Source: Woeseiaceae bacterium (GTDB lineage Bacteria > Pseudomonadota > Gammaproteobacteria > Steroidobacterales > Woeseiaceae). Taken from it: a stretch of 11,427 nt of DNA. The notes under the pieces were generated by a model. It searched no databases and was not told the origin of the DNA. It saw only the letters and a list, made by a program, of their open reading frames with translations. The translations under genes and the position numbers were made by a program. The DNA lies in NCBI GenBank assembly GCA_013138675.1, contig WTCH01000270.1, forward strand, positions 1-11,427, given 5' to 3'. Shown piece by piece: positions 1 through 6,349 of this stretch (position 1 is its first letter; the number at the start of each line of letters is the position of its first letter).

Positions 1-876
1 GGCCTGCAAAATGCCCGCGTTCCGTTACTGATTTTCCTTACGATTAATATCACTAACATTGTGCTGGACCTGGTTTTCGTAATCGGGCTCGGCATGCAAG
101 TCGATGGCGTTGCGCTCGCGTCAGTCATCGCCGAGTACAGCGGCTTATTCGTAGGGCTCGGGTTCGCTGTGCATGCACTACGCAACCGCGACGGTCATTG
201 GCCGCTCGCGCGACTCTTCAATGTGCGCGCTTACTCTGCTTTTTTTGCGGTCAACGCACACCTGTTCATTCGCACGATGGCGCTGATGTTCACGTTCGCA
301 TTTGTTACCGCGCAAGGCGCGAGACTCGGCGGCGTCATTCTTGCTGCGAATGCGGTCCTAATGAATCTGCAGATGCTCACGGCCTTTGCTCTGGACGGCT
401 TCGCGCACGCCGCTGAGGCCCTGGTTGGCAAGGCCGTCGGTCAACGCAATCGCACGGCGCTCGAACAGTCTGTGCGGCTGGCACTCAAATGGTCATTAAA
501 GTTCGCCGTCGGATTTTGCCTCTTGTACATCGTCGCCGGACCACTACTCATCCGCATGTTGACTGACCTGTCGGAGGTTCGCGAGGCGGCCATGCGCTTC
601 CTGCCCTGGCTTGTGCTGTCGCCGCTCGTATCCGTCTGGTCGTTCCTCTACGACGGTGTCTACGTTGGCGCGACACGGGCACGGGAAATGCGCAACATCA
701 TGGTTCTCTCCACCGTGGGCATTTTCATGCCAGCCTGGTTCCTGTTGCAGGGCTACGGCAACCATGGTCTGTGGCTCGCCTTCACACTGTTCATGGCAAG
801 CCGCGGTATCGGCATGCATATTGGCTATCACCGGAAAGTGCTGCCAGCGGCAACATCCGATTTTCGAGACGGCTGA
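1..876 (+). CDS. dinF: DinF-family MATE efflux transporter, 5'-truncated by window edge
   Basis: This is an inner-membrane multidrug and toxin extrusion (MATE) antiporter that exports organic substrates in exchange for cations. The reading frame is open from base 1 (it begins GLQNARVPLLIF), so about a third of the gene lies outside the window; 291 codons are present, against roughly 440-460 residues usual for DinF. Recognition rests on stretches that match E. coli DinF closely: NIVLDLVFVIGLGM, VALASVIAEY, ARLGG with NAVLMNLQ, the FALDGFAHAAEALVGKA segment, and the late LYDGVYVGATRAREMRN segment. Several long hydrophobic helices are visible. In E. coli, dinF lies behind lexA and is SOS-induced and linked to oxidative stress; whether that holds here cannot be seen because the promoter is missing. 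It converges on the other MATE gene, with about 50 bp between stops. The family is certain and the DinF subgroup very likely. Confidence 0.9.
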   Translation, partial: GLQNARVPLLIFLTINITNIVLDLVFVIGLGMQVDGVALASVIAEYSGLFVGLGFAVHALRNRDGHWPLARLFNVRAYSAFFAVNAHLFIRTMALMFTFAFVTAQGARLGGVILAANAVLMNLQMLTAFALDGFAHAAEALVGKAVGQRNRTALEQSVRLALKWSLKFAVGFCLLYIVAGPLLIRMLTDLSEVREAAMRFLPWLVLSPLVSVWSFLYDGVYVGATRAREMRNIMVLSTVGIFMPAWFLLQGYGNHGLWLAFTLFMASRGIGMHIGYHRKVLPAATSDFRDG

Positions 877-928
877 AGATCAACAAGCCGAAGCCGTAGA
901 CGCCAGCACCGAACCAGCCGCGTAAGGA

Positions 929-2293
929 CTACCCAAGAACGTCGGTCCGCTGTCCACCGCGGCGGCGGACCGTTCTCTTTGCCCATTGATAAGCAACGAT
1001 TCCTGACACAATATTTGCGATCGCATACGCCGCGAATATCCCGACTGCCCCCATCAAGACCATACCGACGATTGCCAGGGGCAGATATAACAGCACGATT
1101 CGACCGAGGCTGATGCCAACTGCCGGCATTGGATTCCCGAGCCCGTTGAATGACGCATTCATGACCATGACCATGCCGTACGCGCCATAGCTGATTGGCG
1201 CGATCAGCAAATACAGACTCGCCGTATCGACTACAGCAGCATTGCTGCTGAACAGCGTCGGCAGAAAGCCCGAGAACAGGACCAGCCCCGCCGCCATCAA
1301 CAATCCGCTCCCGATACAGAACAGCATGCTCAAGCGCAGCGCTTCCAAAATGCGCGTGTCCTTGCCGGCCGAGAAATTCTGCCCGACAAAGGGCCCAATG
1401 ATCGCCGACATCGCGTAGTACACGACCAGCATCATCGACTCGATACGACTCGCGATGCCAAAGCCTGCAACCGCGTCGGGGCCGTAGCGCGCGATCATCG
1501 CAGTGACGATTGCTGCGCCTATCGGCACGATGGCATTCGTGCCTGCCGCCGGGATACCTACATGCAGCACATCCCTCCATGACTGCCACAGCTCATCCGG
1601 TTCAGGCTTTTTAAAACTAACCATGTCCATGCGGCCCTGCAACAAGACCAACGTGCCCACGAAAATCGTGCCGCGTGCGATCAGCGCTGCGATCGCAGCG
1701 CCGTTGAGCCCGAACTCCGGTACCGGCCCAAGTCCGAATATCAGGACCGGGTCGAGAGCGACATTGATAATCGAACCGATGATCATGAGCTTGCTGGGCA
1801 GGCGCGTGTCACCCGTCGCGCGCATGCTGGCCATACCGACCATGCCAACGACGACGAACGGTACGCCGGCGTAAAGAATGGTCATGAATCCACGAATCAG
1901 CGGGATCATGTCGTCCGGTGCACCGAGAACACGGAACAACGGGTCGATCGTCAATACGCCAATCAGAGAGACGCCGGCGGTAATCAGGAATGACAGTATC
2001 AGGCTGTCGGTCGTCAACCGACGTGCGCGCCGATGATCGCCCGACCCGATCGCCCGCGCGACAACCGATGAGGTTCCGGCGCCGAGCCCGATCGCCACAC
2101 TGGTCACGATCATCAGTATCGGATAACTAAAGGCGTGTGCGGCCAGTGCATGATCGCCGACGCGCCCGAGAAACCATGCATCGATGAGCGCCTGGCCCAT
2201 CATCGTCATGATCCCGAGCAACACCGGTGCAGTCATGACAACGAGGTGCTTTCCTACCGGACCTTCAGTCAGCCTGACTCTGTCTGATCGCAT
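929..2293 (-). CDS. MATE family efflux transporter (second, complete)
   Basis: This is a cation-coupled inner-membrane exporter of the MATE family (MatE domain, two copies), about 454 residues. The first half opens with TEGPVGKHLVVMTAPVLLG and carries WFLGRVGDHALAAHAF, GLGAGTSSVVARAIGSGD and the loop MRATGDTR; the second half repeats the layout with GIPAAGTNAIVPIGAAIV, GPDAVAGFGIASRIES and MNASFNGLGNP. These are typical MATE half-repeats, with about 12 hydrophobic helices. It is only distantly similar to the DinF-like neighbour, so it is not a recent duplicate. Start choice: ATG at 2293 with a weak GGAAA upstream. An in-frame TTG at 2317 would add eight polar residues and has no ribosome site. 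It is divergent from the Nudix gene; both promoters must fit in about 80 bp. The substrate cannot be read from the sequence. Confidence 0.9.
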   Translation of the reverse strand: MRSDRVRLTEGPVGKHLVVMTAPVLLGIMTMMGQALIDAWFLGRVGDHALAAHAFSYPILMIVTSVAIGLGAGTSSVVARAIGSGDHRRARRLTTDSLILSFLITAGVSLIGVLTIDPLFRVLGAPDDMIPLIRGFMTILYAGVPFVVVGMVGMASMRATGDTRLPSKLMIIGSIINVALDPVLIFGLGPVPEFGLNGAAIAALIARGTIFVGTLVLLQGRMDMVSFKKPEPDELWQSWRDVLHVGIPAAGTNAIVPIGAAIVTAMIARYGPDAVAGFGIASRIESMMLVVYYAMSAIIGPFVGQNFSAGKDTRILEALRLSMLFCIGSGLLMAAGLVLFSGFLPTLFSSNAAVVDTASLYLLIAPISYGAYGMVMVMNASFNGLGNPMPAVGISLGRIVLLYLPLAIVGMVLMGAVGIFAAYAIANIVSGIVAYQWAKRTVRRRGGQRTDVLG

Positions 2294-2373
2294 CGATTTC
2301 CGATTGTCGGTGGGCAAGAAAGCGCATAGGTTATCATCGTCGAATCTCTGCGACGCGTACCAGGAAGAAATCG

Positions 2374-2913
2374 ATGGGCTGGAAAAAACTGTCGTCCCGT
2401 ACAGTTTGGGAAAACGACTGGATGCGGGTCCACGAGGACGAAGTTATTAACCCGGGCGGTGGCGAAAATCTCTATGGCCACGTGCACTTCAAGAACCACT
2501 CCGTCGCGATTGTTCCTCTTGATGAAAACGGCAACACCTGGCTGGTCGGCCAGGATCGTTACACGCTCGGAGCGTGGTCGTGGGAATTACCCATGGGTGG
2601 TGCGCCACTCGGCGAAGCGCTCATCGACGCGGCGCAGCGTGAACTCCGGGAAGAGACCGGGCTGACCGCCGCTGACTGGACCGAGGTCATGCAACTGCAT
2701 ACGAGCAACTCCATCACCGACGAGTGCGGCTTCGTTTTCGTCGCACGTGACCTAACCATGGGCGAAACGGAATTTGAGGAAAGTGAAGACCTCGAGATTC
2801 GCAAGCTCCCCTTTTCCGAAGCACTGGCGATGATCGAACGCGGCGAGATTACGGACGCAATCTCGGTCGCGGCGCTGCTTTTCGTGGCCTCTAGAAAACC
2901 TTCTTCGCCGTAA
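2374..2913 (+). CDS. Nudix hydrolase, ADP-ribose pyrophosphatase-like
   Basis: This is a cytoplasmic 179-residue Nudix hydrolase that cleaves a nucleoside diphosphate linked to another moiety; the overall layout is that of ADP-ribose/NDP-sugar pyrophosphatases. The Nudix box GX5EX7REUXEEXGU is complete: G75, E81, R89-E90, E93-E94, G96, then L97. Upstream, the segment DRYTLGAWSWELPMGG is typical of ADP-ribose pyrophosphatases (ELP just before the box). The ATG is well supported by AGGAAG at 2362-2367, six bases upstream. The stop lies inside the 3' end of the sortase gene: the two genes overlap tail-to-tail by 23 bp. A housekeeping or metabolite-cleansing role is more likely than a role in the sortase pathway, but the exact substrate (ADP-ribose, NADH, GDP-mannose) cannot be decided here. 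Confidence 0.9.
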   Translation: MGWKKLSSRTVWENDWMRVHEDEVINPGGGENLYGHVHFKNHSVAIVPLDENGNTWLVGQDRYTLGAWSWELPMGGAPLGEALIDAAQRELREETGLTAADWTEVMQLHTSNSITDECGFVFVARDLTMGETEFEESEDLEIRKLPFSEALAMIERGEITDAISVAALLFVASRKPSSP

Positions 2914-3472
2914 CCACGTAACGCAATGGACCACCTGCTTCACTCGCGTCGAACGGGTAGCACGTAACCAGGCTCAGTATCGCCGCGTCCGTGTCGAGCA
3001 ACAGGCTGCCGCGTCGTGAATCCACTACATCGATACCGATGACCTTGTACAGGTGTTTGCGCCCACCGATCCTCTCAACCAACACAGAATCTCCCATCTC
3101 GATGTCACGCAGAAAACTGAAATGGGTGTCGCGATGACCGGCGATCACACTATTGCCCACCTCACCGGGTAAAACGCTCGTGCTCAAGTGTCCCGGTCCG
3201 AATGCCAGCGTGCGACCGGATCCGCCGGCCAGCACAATCAGGTTCACGTCGCCGGACTTTGCCGTCAGGCGAGCGACCGGCCAGGTATCAGCCCAGGGCC
3301 ACGGCGCCTGCCGATCGCCGAATTCGACCGAACGCATCCAGGCGCGAAGCATGAGCTCCTGCGCCAACCAGGCCTTGGCGGGAATGTAGGCACCCTGGCC
3401 CATTTGCCAGAAACCGAGACAAAGCAGACAGGCCACGACCAGCTTCCGCAGCAATCTAGTTCGCGAAGCCAT
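2891..3472 (-). CDS. Class GN sortase of the proteobacterial dedicated sortase system
   Basis: This is a membrane-anchored cysteine transpeptidase, 193 residues, the single-substrate sortase found in some Gram-negative bacteria. It has an N-terminal signal-anchor helix (about residues 8-28, after basic RTRLLRK) and a periplasmic catalytic domain with all three active-site residues: His113 in VIAGHRDTHFSFL, Cys171 in LSLVTCYPF, and Arg184 in GGPLRYVV. The LVTC motif is the usual (T/S)LxTC variant, and CYPFDASEAGGPLRYVV is characteristic of the marine proteobacterial sortases. ATG at 3472 is supported by GAGGAGAG at 3479-3486. The first 17 bp overlap the end of the VIT/vWA gene, so the two genes are almost surely co-transcribed and probably translationally coupled. 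The likely job is to process the C-terminal signal of that neighbour. Whether the product is attached to peptidoglycan, lipid or another acceptor is not known from the sequence. Confidence 0.93.
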   Translation of the reverse strand: MASRTRLLRKLVVACLLCLGFWQMGQGAYIPAKAWLAQELMLRAWMRSVEFGDRQAPWPWADTWPVARLTAKSGDVNLIVLAGGSGRTLAFGPGHLSTSVLPGEVGNSVIAGHRDTHFSFLRDIEMGDSVLVERIGGRKHLYKVIGIDVVDSRRGSLLLDTDAAILSLVTCYPFDASEAGGPLRYVVTAKKVF

Positions 3473-5510
3473 GAGTAACTCTCCTCATCCACGCGGACAT
3501 CGCGAGTATCAGCATTGCCGCAAGCAGTGTGAGCAACCCCTTAAGGCGCAGCGCGGGACCATCGGTCGCCGTCGCCGGGAAACCAAAAATCGCTCTGCTG
3601 CTCTGACCATGTGCCATCAGGTTTGGTACCTGCTCCTTGAGGAGCAGATCGCCTGCCGGCCTTACGGGGGTCTTGTCGACCGCAATGAGGCTCGTGTGTT
3701 TGCTGACGAGATGGTGCTTGAGCGCTGTCTCGACAATTGCGGAACGTGTTTCTGCCACGTCGGCACCACGTCGCTCTTTGTCGAGGAGGTCGGCTATACG
3801 GGCACGCGCCCAAAGTGCTGCGATACCGGGACTTTGGGCGTCAACGTCAAGCGAGAGGTCGGCTGACCAGGCGCCGGCCACCGAGTCCCCGACGATGCGA
3901 ATGGTATCGCTCGGCCTAAAGGCACTCGATGCCCTGATGCGCACAGACACGGGCTCACCCAGGTACAGGTCCGGGACGATGGCTGGATAGCCATCAACCC
4001 GTGTGCCGCCCGGCCACTGCAGGTCGATGTTTGTTACCTGCGGGTGCTCGAGTTTGCGGAACAGGCGATCCATTTTTTCGCCCACCTCGTGCAGCGCACT
4101 GATCGTTGTGAATGTGCCCCGACCGGTTTCTGCTGCCTTGCGCATGAACCAGCTGTTTGGCGCCGACCCGATTCCGACCGTGAACAACCGCGCATTGCCA
4201 AGTTTCGCTTCAATGAGTTTAAACAGGCCTTCTTCGTTACCCACGGCCCCATCGGTAATGAAGATGATTTGCCGCAGGTAGGATTCCGATGGCGGGTTTC
4301 GAAGTGCGAGTTGCAGTGCCGAACGCATCTCGGTGCCACCATTAGCCTGCAGTCGTGATACGAAATTGCGCGCCGTCGAGATGTTTACCGCGCCAGCCGG
4401 CACACTGTTGGCAAACAGCGGATTCGGGTAGGAGTTGAACTCAATGACGTTGAATAGATCGCCAGGCTGCAGCCCGTCAATTGCCCGGCTCAATGCCTTG
4501 CGCGCCTGTTCTATCGAGACCCCATGCATCGAACCCGACGTATCGACGATGAAAATCATCTCGCGTGGCATGCGTGCTGCACTTGATTCCGCGGTGTCCG
4601 GAGGCATGACCAGCAGCAGGTAGTACGGCTCGCCGTTAACGGTTTCAGCGAATGCCATGCCTCTCGGTGCTGACGATGGTACCGGCCGCCACAGCAATTC
4701 GAAATCGTGATCCATGGACGCCTGGCCGTTGGCCAATGCCACGCTGTAATGCCCGGTCGACTCCGAGACGTTAACCGGATGATATCGACTGGCAATAATC
4801 TCCAGTGGCATGCCGGCATTGATCCTCGCCTGCAATGACACTTTGTGGCTCTTCGACATGCCAACCATGGGCGGCGTAATCAGCGAGGCGTCATCAACCA
4901 GCGTCGTGTCGGGCGACCATCCACTGCCTTGCCGGTCCGAGGTTGCCTCGCCGGGAATGTAGCGTGGCGTCAACGTCATCGGGAACCGCAGGCTGAACGT
5001 GCCATCTTCATAGCGAACGTCTTCCAGGTATTCGATTTCAACAATGACCGACTCCCCAGGCCCGATGTTGGCGACCGAGGTCGTGAACAGGTTGGCGCGC
5101 TGCTGCTCAACCAGGCTTGTTTTCTTGCCTTCCTGCTTCGCTTGTTCATATTCCTTTCTCGCTTGTTCCTTCTCGCGGATTTCACCCTCGATAAAACGCT
5201 CGCCGACGTAGAGGCGCATGTGATCGACGGCAGCCCCACCCGGGAGCGGGAAAACATAGATCCCCTCGACCCACTCGCTGCCCTCGTTCCTGAACTCCTG
5301 CATCACGGAAACGCGCGCGACCAGGCCGTTGACGTTGATACTCACGTCGGTGTTCAGGAGAGTGGCCGTCTCGTAGCCCTCGCTCATGCGCATCAGCAGG
5401 CTTCCGGCCTGCATCTCGCCCGGGGAGGTAGTGTTCGCCTGCGCAGGGCCTAACATGAGGGACGCCAGCAGGAGCAGGGTCCGTGCAGCTACAGTCTGGT
5501 GTTTGAACAT
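3456..5510 (-). CDS. Marine proteobacterial sortase target protein (VIT + vWA domains)
   Basis: This is the presumed sole substrate of the adjacent sortase, 684 residues. It has a signal peptide (residues 1-25, cleavage after AQA), then a VIT domain (about 35-185; LLNTDVSINVNG, QEFRNEGSEWVEGIYVFPLP, RANLFTTSVANIGPGE). A von Willebrand factor A domain follows (about 315-485) with a full MIDAS metal site: D323-x-S325-x-S327, T393 in GGTEM, D420 in FITDG. Next comes an inter-alpha-trypsin-inhibitor-like tail containing LVSKHTSLIAVDKTP. The C-terminus is a sorting signal: FPATATD (644-650), a hydrophobic helix (about 657-674), then RR (676-677). The architecture resembles inter-alpha-trypsin inhibitor heavy chains, suggesting metal-dependent adhesion or matrix binding at the cell surface (inference). 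ATG has AAGGAGAA at 5516-5523. It heads the operon, upstream of and overlapping the sortase, and is divergent from pdsR. Confidence 0.93.
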   Translation of the reverse strand: MFKHQTVAARTLLLLASLMLGPAQANTTSPGEMQAGSLLMRMSEGYETATLLNTDVSINVNGLVARVSVMQEFRNEGSEWVEGIYVFPLPGGAAVDHMRLYVGERFIEGEIREKEQARKEYEQAKQEGKKTSLVEQQRANLFTTSVANIGPGESVIVEIEYLEDVRYEDGTFSLRFPMTLTPRYIPGEATSDRQGSGWSPDTTLVDDASLITPPMVGMSKSHKVSLQARINAGMPLEIIASRYHPVNVSESTGHYSVALANGQASMDHDFELLWRPVPSSAPRGMAFAETVNGEPYYLLLVMPPDTAESSAARMPREMIFIVDTSGSMHGVSIEQARKALSRAIDGLQPGDLFNVIEFNSYPNPLFANSVPAGAVNISTARNFVSRLQANGGTEMRSALQLALRNPPSESYLRQIIFITDGAVGNEEGLFKLIEAKLGNARLFTVGIGSAPNSWFMRKAAETGRGTFTTISALHEVGEKMDRLFRKLEHPQVTNIDLQWPGGTRVDGYPAIVPDLYLGEPVSVRIRASSAFRPSDTIRIVGDSVAGAWSADLSLDVDAQSPGIAALWARARIADLLDKERRGADVAETRSAIVETALKHHLVSKHTSLIAVDKTPVRPAGDLLLKEQVPNLMAHGQSSRAIFGFPATATDGPALRLKGLLTLLAAMLILAMSAWMRRVTHGFAN

Positions 5511-5515
5511 CGCCG

Positions 5516-5523
5516 TTCTCCTT
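5516..5523 (-). promoter_or_regulatory. Ribosome binding site of the sortase target gene
   Basis: On the minus strand, AAGGAGAA lies five bases before the ATG at 5510. It fixes the start and indicates strong translation of the substrate. Confidence 0.8.
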
Positions 5524-5554
5524 ATTTGTCACGATCGATTGCAACAGGGGAAAC

Positions 5555-5612
5555 GGTCAACGCGTGGCCTGTGACATGGCAATGCACCGGCGTAATGTGG
5601 CAAATTGTGGCG
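5555..5612. promoter_or_regulatory. Candidate PdsR operator: tandem ~10-bp GGC boxes in the divergent promoter region
   Basis: The 131-bp gap between the target gene and pdsR contains GGC triplets at 5578, 5589, 5599 and 5609 (steps of 11, 10 and 10 bp). The last two sit in near-identical units TGTGGCAAAT (5596-5605) and TGTGGCGACT (5606-5615). One more GGC is at 5566. OmpR/PhoB-family regulators bind direct repeats of about one helical turn, so this is the best candidate for a PdsR site. On the minus strand a TTGACC (5555-5560) downstream of the boxes could be a -35 element for the target operon, although no good -10 is seen. This is inference from spacing; short GGC words are common in G+C-rich DNA. 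Confidence 0.4.
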
Positions 5613-5631
5613 ACTAGCCCGAATTCACTCC

Positions 5632-5644
5632 GGAGAACGACCTG
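5632..5644 (+). promoter_or_regulatory. Ribosome binding site and CTG start of pdsR
   Basis: GGAG (5632-5635), spacer AACGAC, then CTG (5642-5644). The ideal spacing argues that translation starts at CTG, at the point where receiver-domain homology begins (AKKIAIVEDE). Confidence 0.6.
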
Positions 5645-6334
5645 GCCAAGAAGATTGCAATCGTCGAAGACGAAGCTGCCATTCGCGAGAACTACGTTGC
5701 TGCGTTCCAACGCGAGGGTTACGGCGTCGATGCGTACGAGGCTCGCGATGAGGCCATGCAGGCATTCGATGTGCGTTTGCCTGACCTTGTCGTCATCGAC
5801 ATTAATCTCAAGGATGACGTTGAGGGAGGCTTCGAGCTCTGTCGTGAACTGCGATCTCGCGCAGCCGAGCTGCCCATCATATTTCTGACAGCCCGTGACA
5901 GTGAATTTGATGCGGTCTCCGGCTTGCGCCTGGGCGCCGACGATTACCTGACCAAGGACATCAGCCTGCCGCACCTGATGGCGCGCGTCGCCGCGTTGTT
6001 TCGCCGGCTGGAAGCAATGCAGAAGCCGCAATCCAAAGACAGCCGCATCGTTCGCGGTGACCTCGAGATCGACACGGACCGCATGACCATTCACTGGCAG
6101 GAACAGGCCGTTGGCCTGACCCTGACCGAGTTCTGGCTCGTGCATTCGATGGCGCGTTACCCGGGCCACGTGAAGAACCGGCAACAATTGATGGATGCCG
6201 CGCAGGCGGTTCTCGACGACAACACGATTACGTCGCACGTAAAACGCATTCGTCGCAAATTCGTTGCCATAGACTCAGGATTCGACGCGATCGAAACCGT
6301 GTACGGCATGGGCTATCGCTGGCTCGCCGACTAG
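5642..6334 (+). CDS. pdsR: PdsR: dedicated sortase system response regulator, OmpR family, apparent CTG start
   Basis: This is a two-component response regulator of 230 residues if started at CTG 5642. Receiver domain (about 4-118): acidic pocket E9-D10-E11 in IAIVEDEAA, phospho-acceptor D53 in VVIDINL, T83 in FLTARD, K105 in DDYLTKD. Winged-helix trans_reg_C domain (about 132-230): LTLTEFWLVHSMARYPG, ITSHVKRIRRKF and ETVYGMGYRW. No ATG, GTG or TTG lies in frame between the stop at 5615-5617 and Met39, and starting at Met39 would delete the acidic pocket. Homology therefore runs up to CTG 5642, which has GGAG (5632-5635) six bases upstream. The kinase follows after 15 bp, and the sortase target operon is divergent, so it is the probable activator of that operon and of itself. 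A point error in the sequence (A/G/T to C) would also explain the CTG. Confidence 0.88.
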   Translation: MAKKIAIVEDEAAIRENYVAAFQREGYGVDAYEARDEAMQAFDVRLPDLVVIDINLKDDVEGGFELCRELRSRAAELPIIFLTARDSEFDAVSGLRLGADDYLTKDISLPHLMARVAALFRRLEAMQKPQSKDSRIVRGDLEIDTDRMTIHWQEQAVGLTLTEFWLVHSMARYPGHVKNRQQLMDAAQAVLDDNTITSHVKRIRRKFVAIDSGFDAIETVYGMGYRWLAD

Positions 6335-6349
6335 CGCGCGGCATACAAC

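Noticed and set aside
828..1589. 253-codon minus-strand reading frame
   Set aside because: It overlaps the well-supported MATE genes in another frame, and its Arg/Cys-rich composition is that of a shadow frame in G+C-rich DNA.
2318..2373. TATCAT (2332-2337) as a -10 box for the Nudix gene
   Set aside because: No -35-like hexamer lies at 16-18 bp; the nearest, TTGTCG, is 21 bp away.
4845..5453. 202-codon plus-strand reading frame inside the sortase target gene
   Set aside because: It lies antisense to the VIT domain, has low-complexity composition and no sensible start context.
5522..6238. 238-codon minus-strand reading frame opposite pdsR
   Set aside because: It is antisense to the conserved receiver and winged-helix codons and shows no recognisable domain.
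5756..6334. pdsR starting at the first ATG (Met39)
   Set aside because: This would delete the receiver's first strand and acidic pocket, which are clearly encoded upstream in the same frame.
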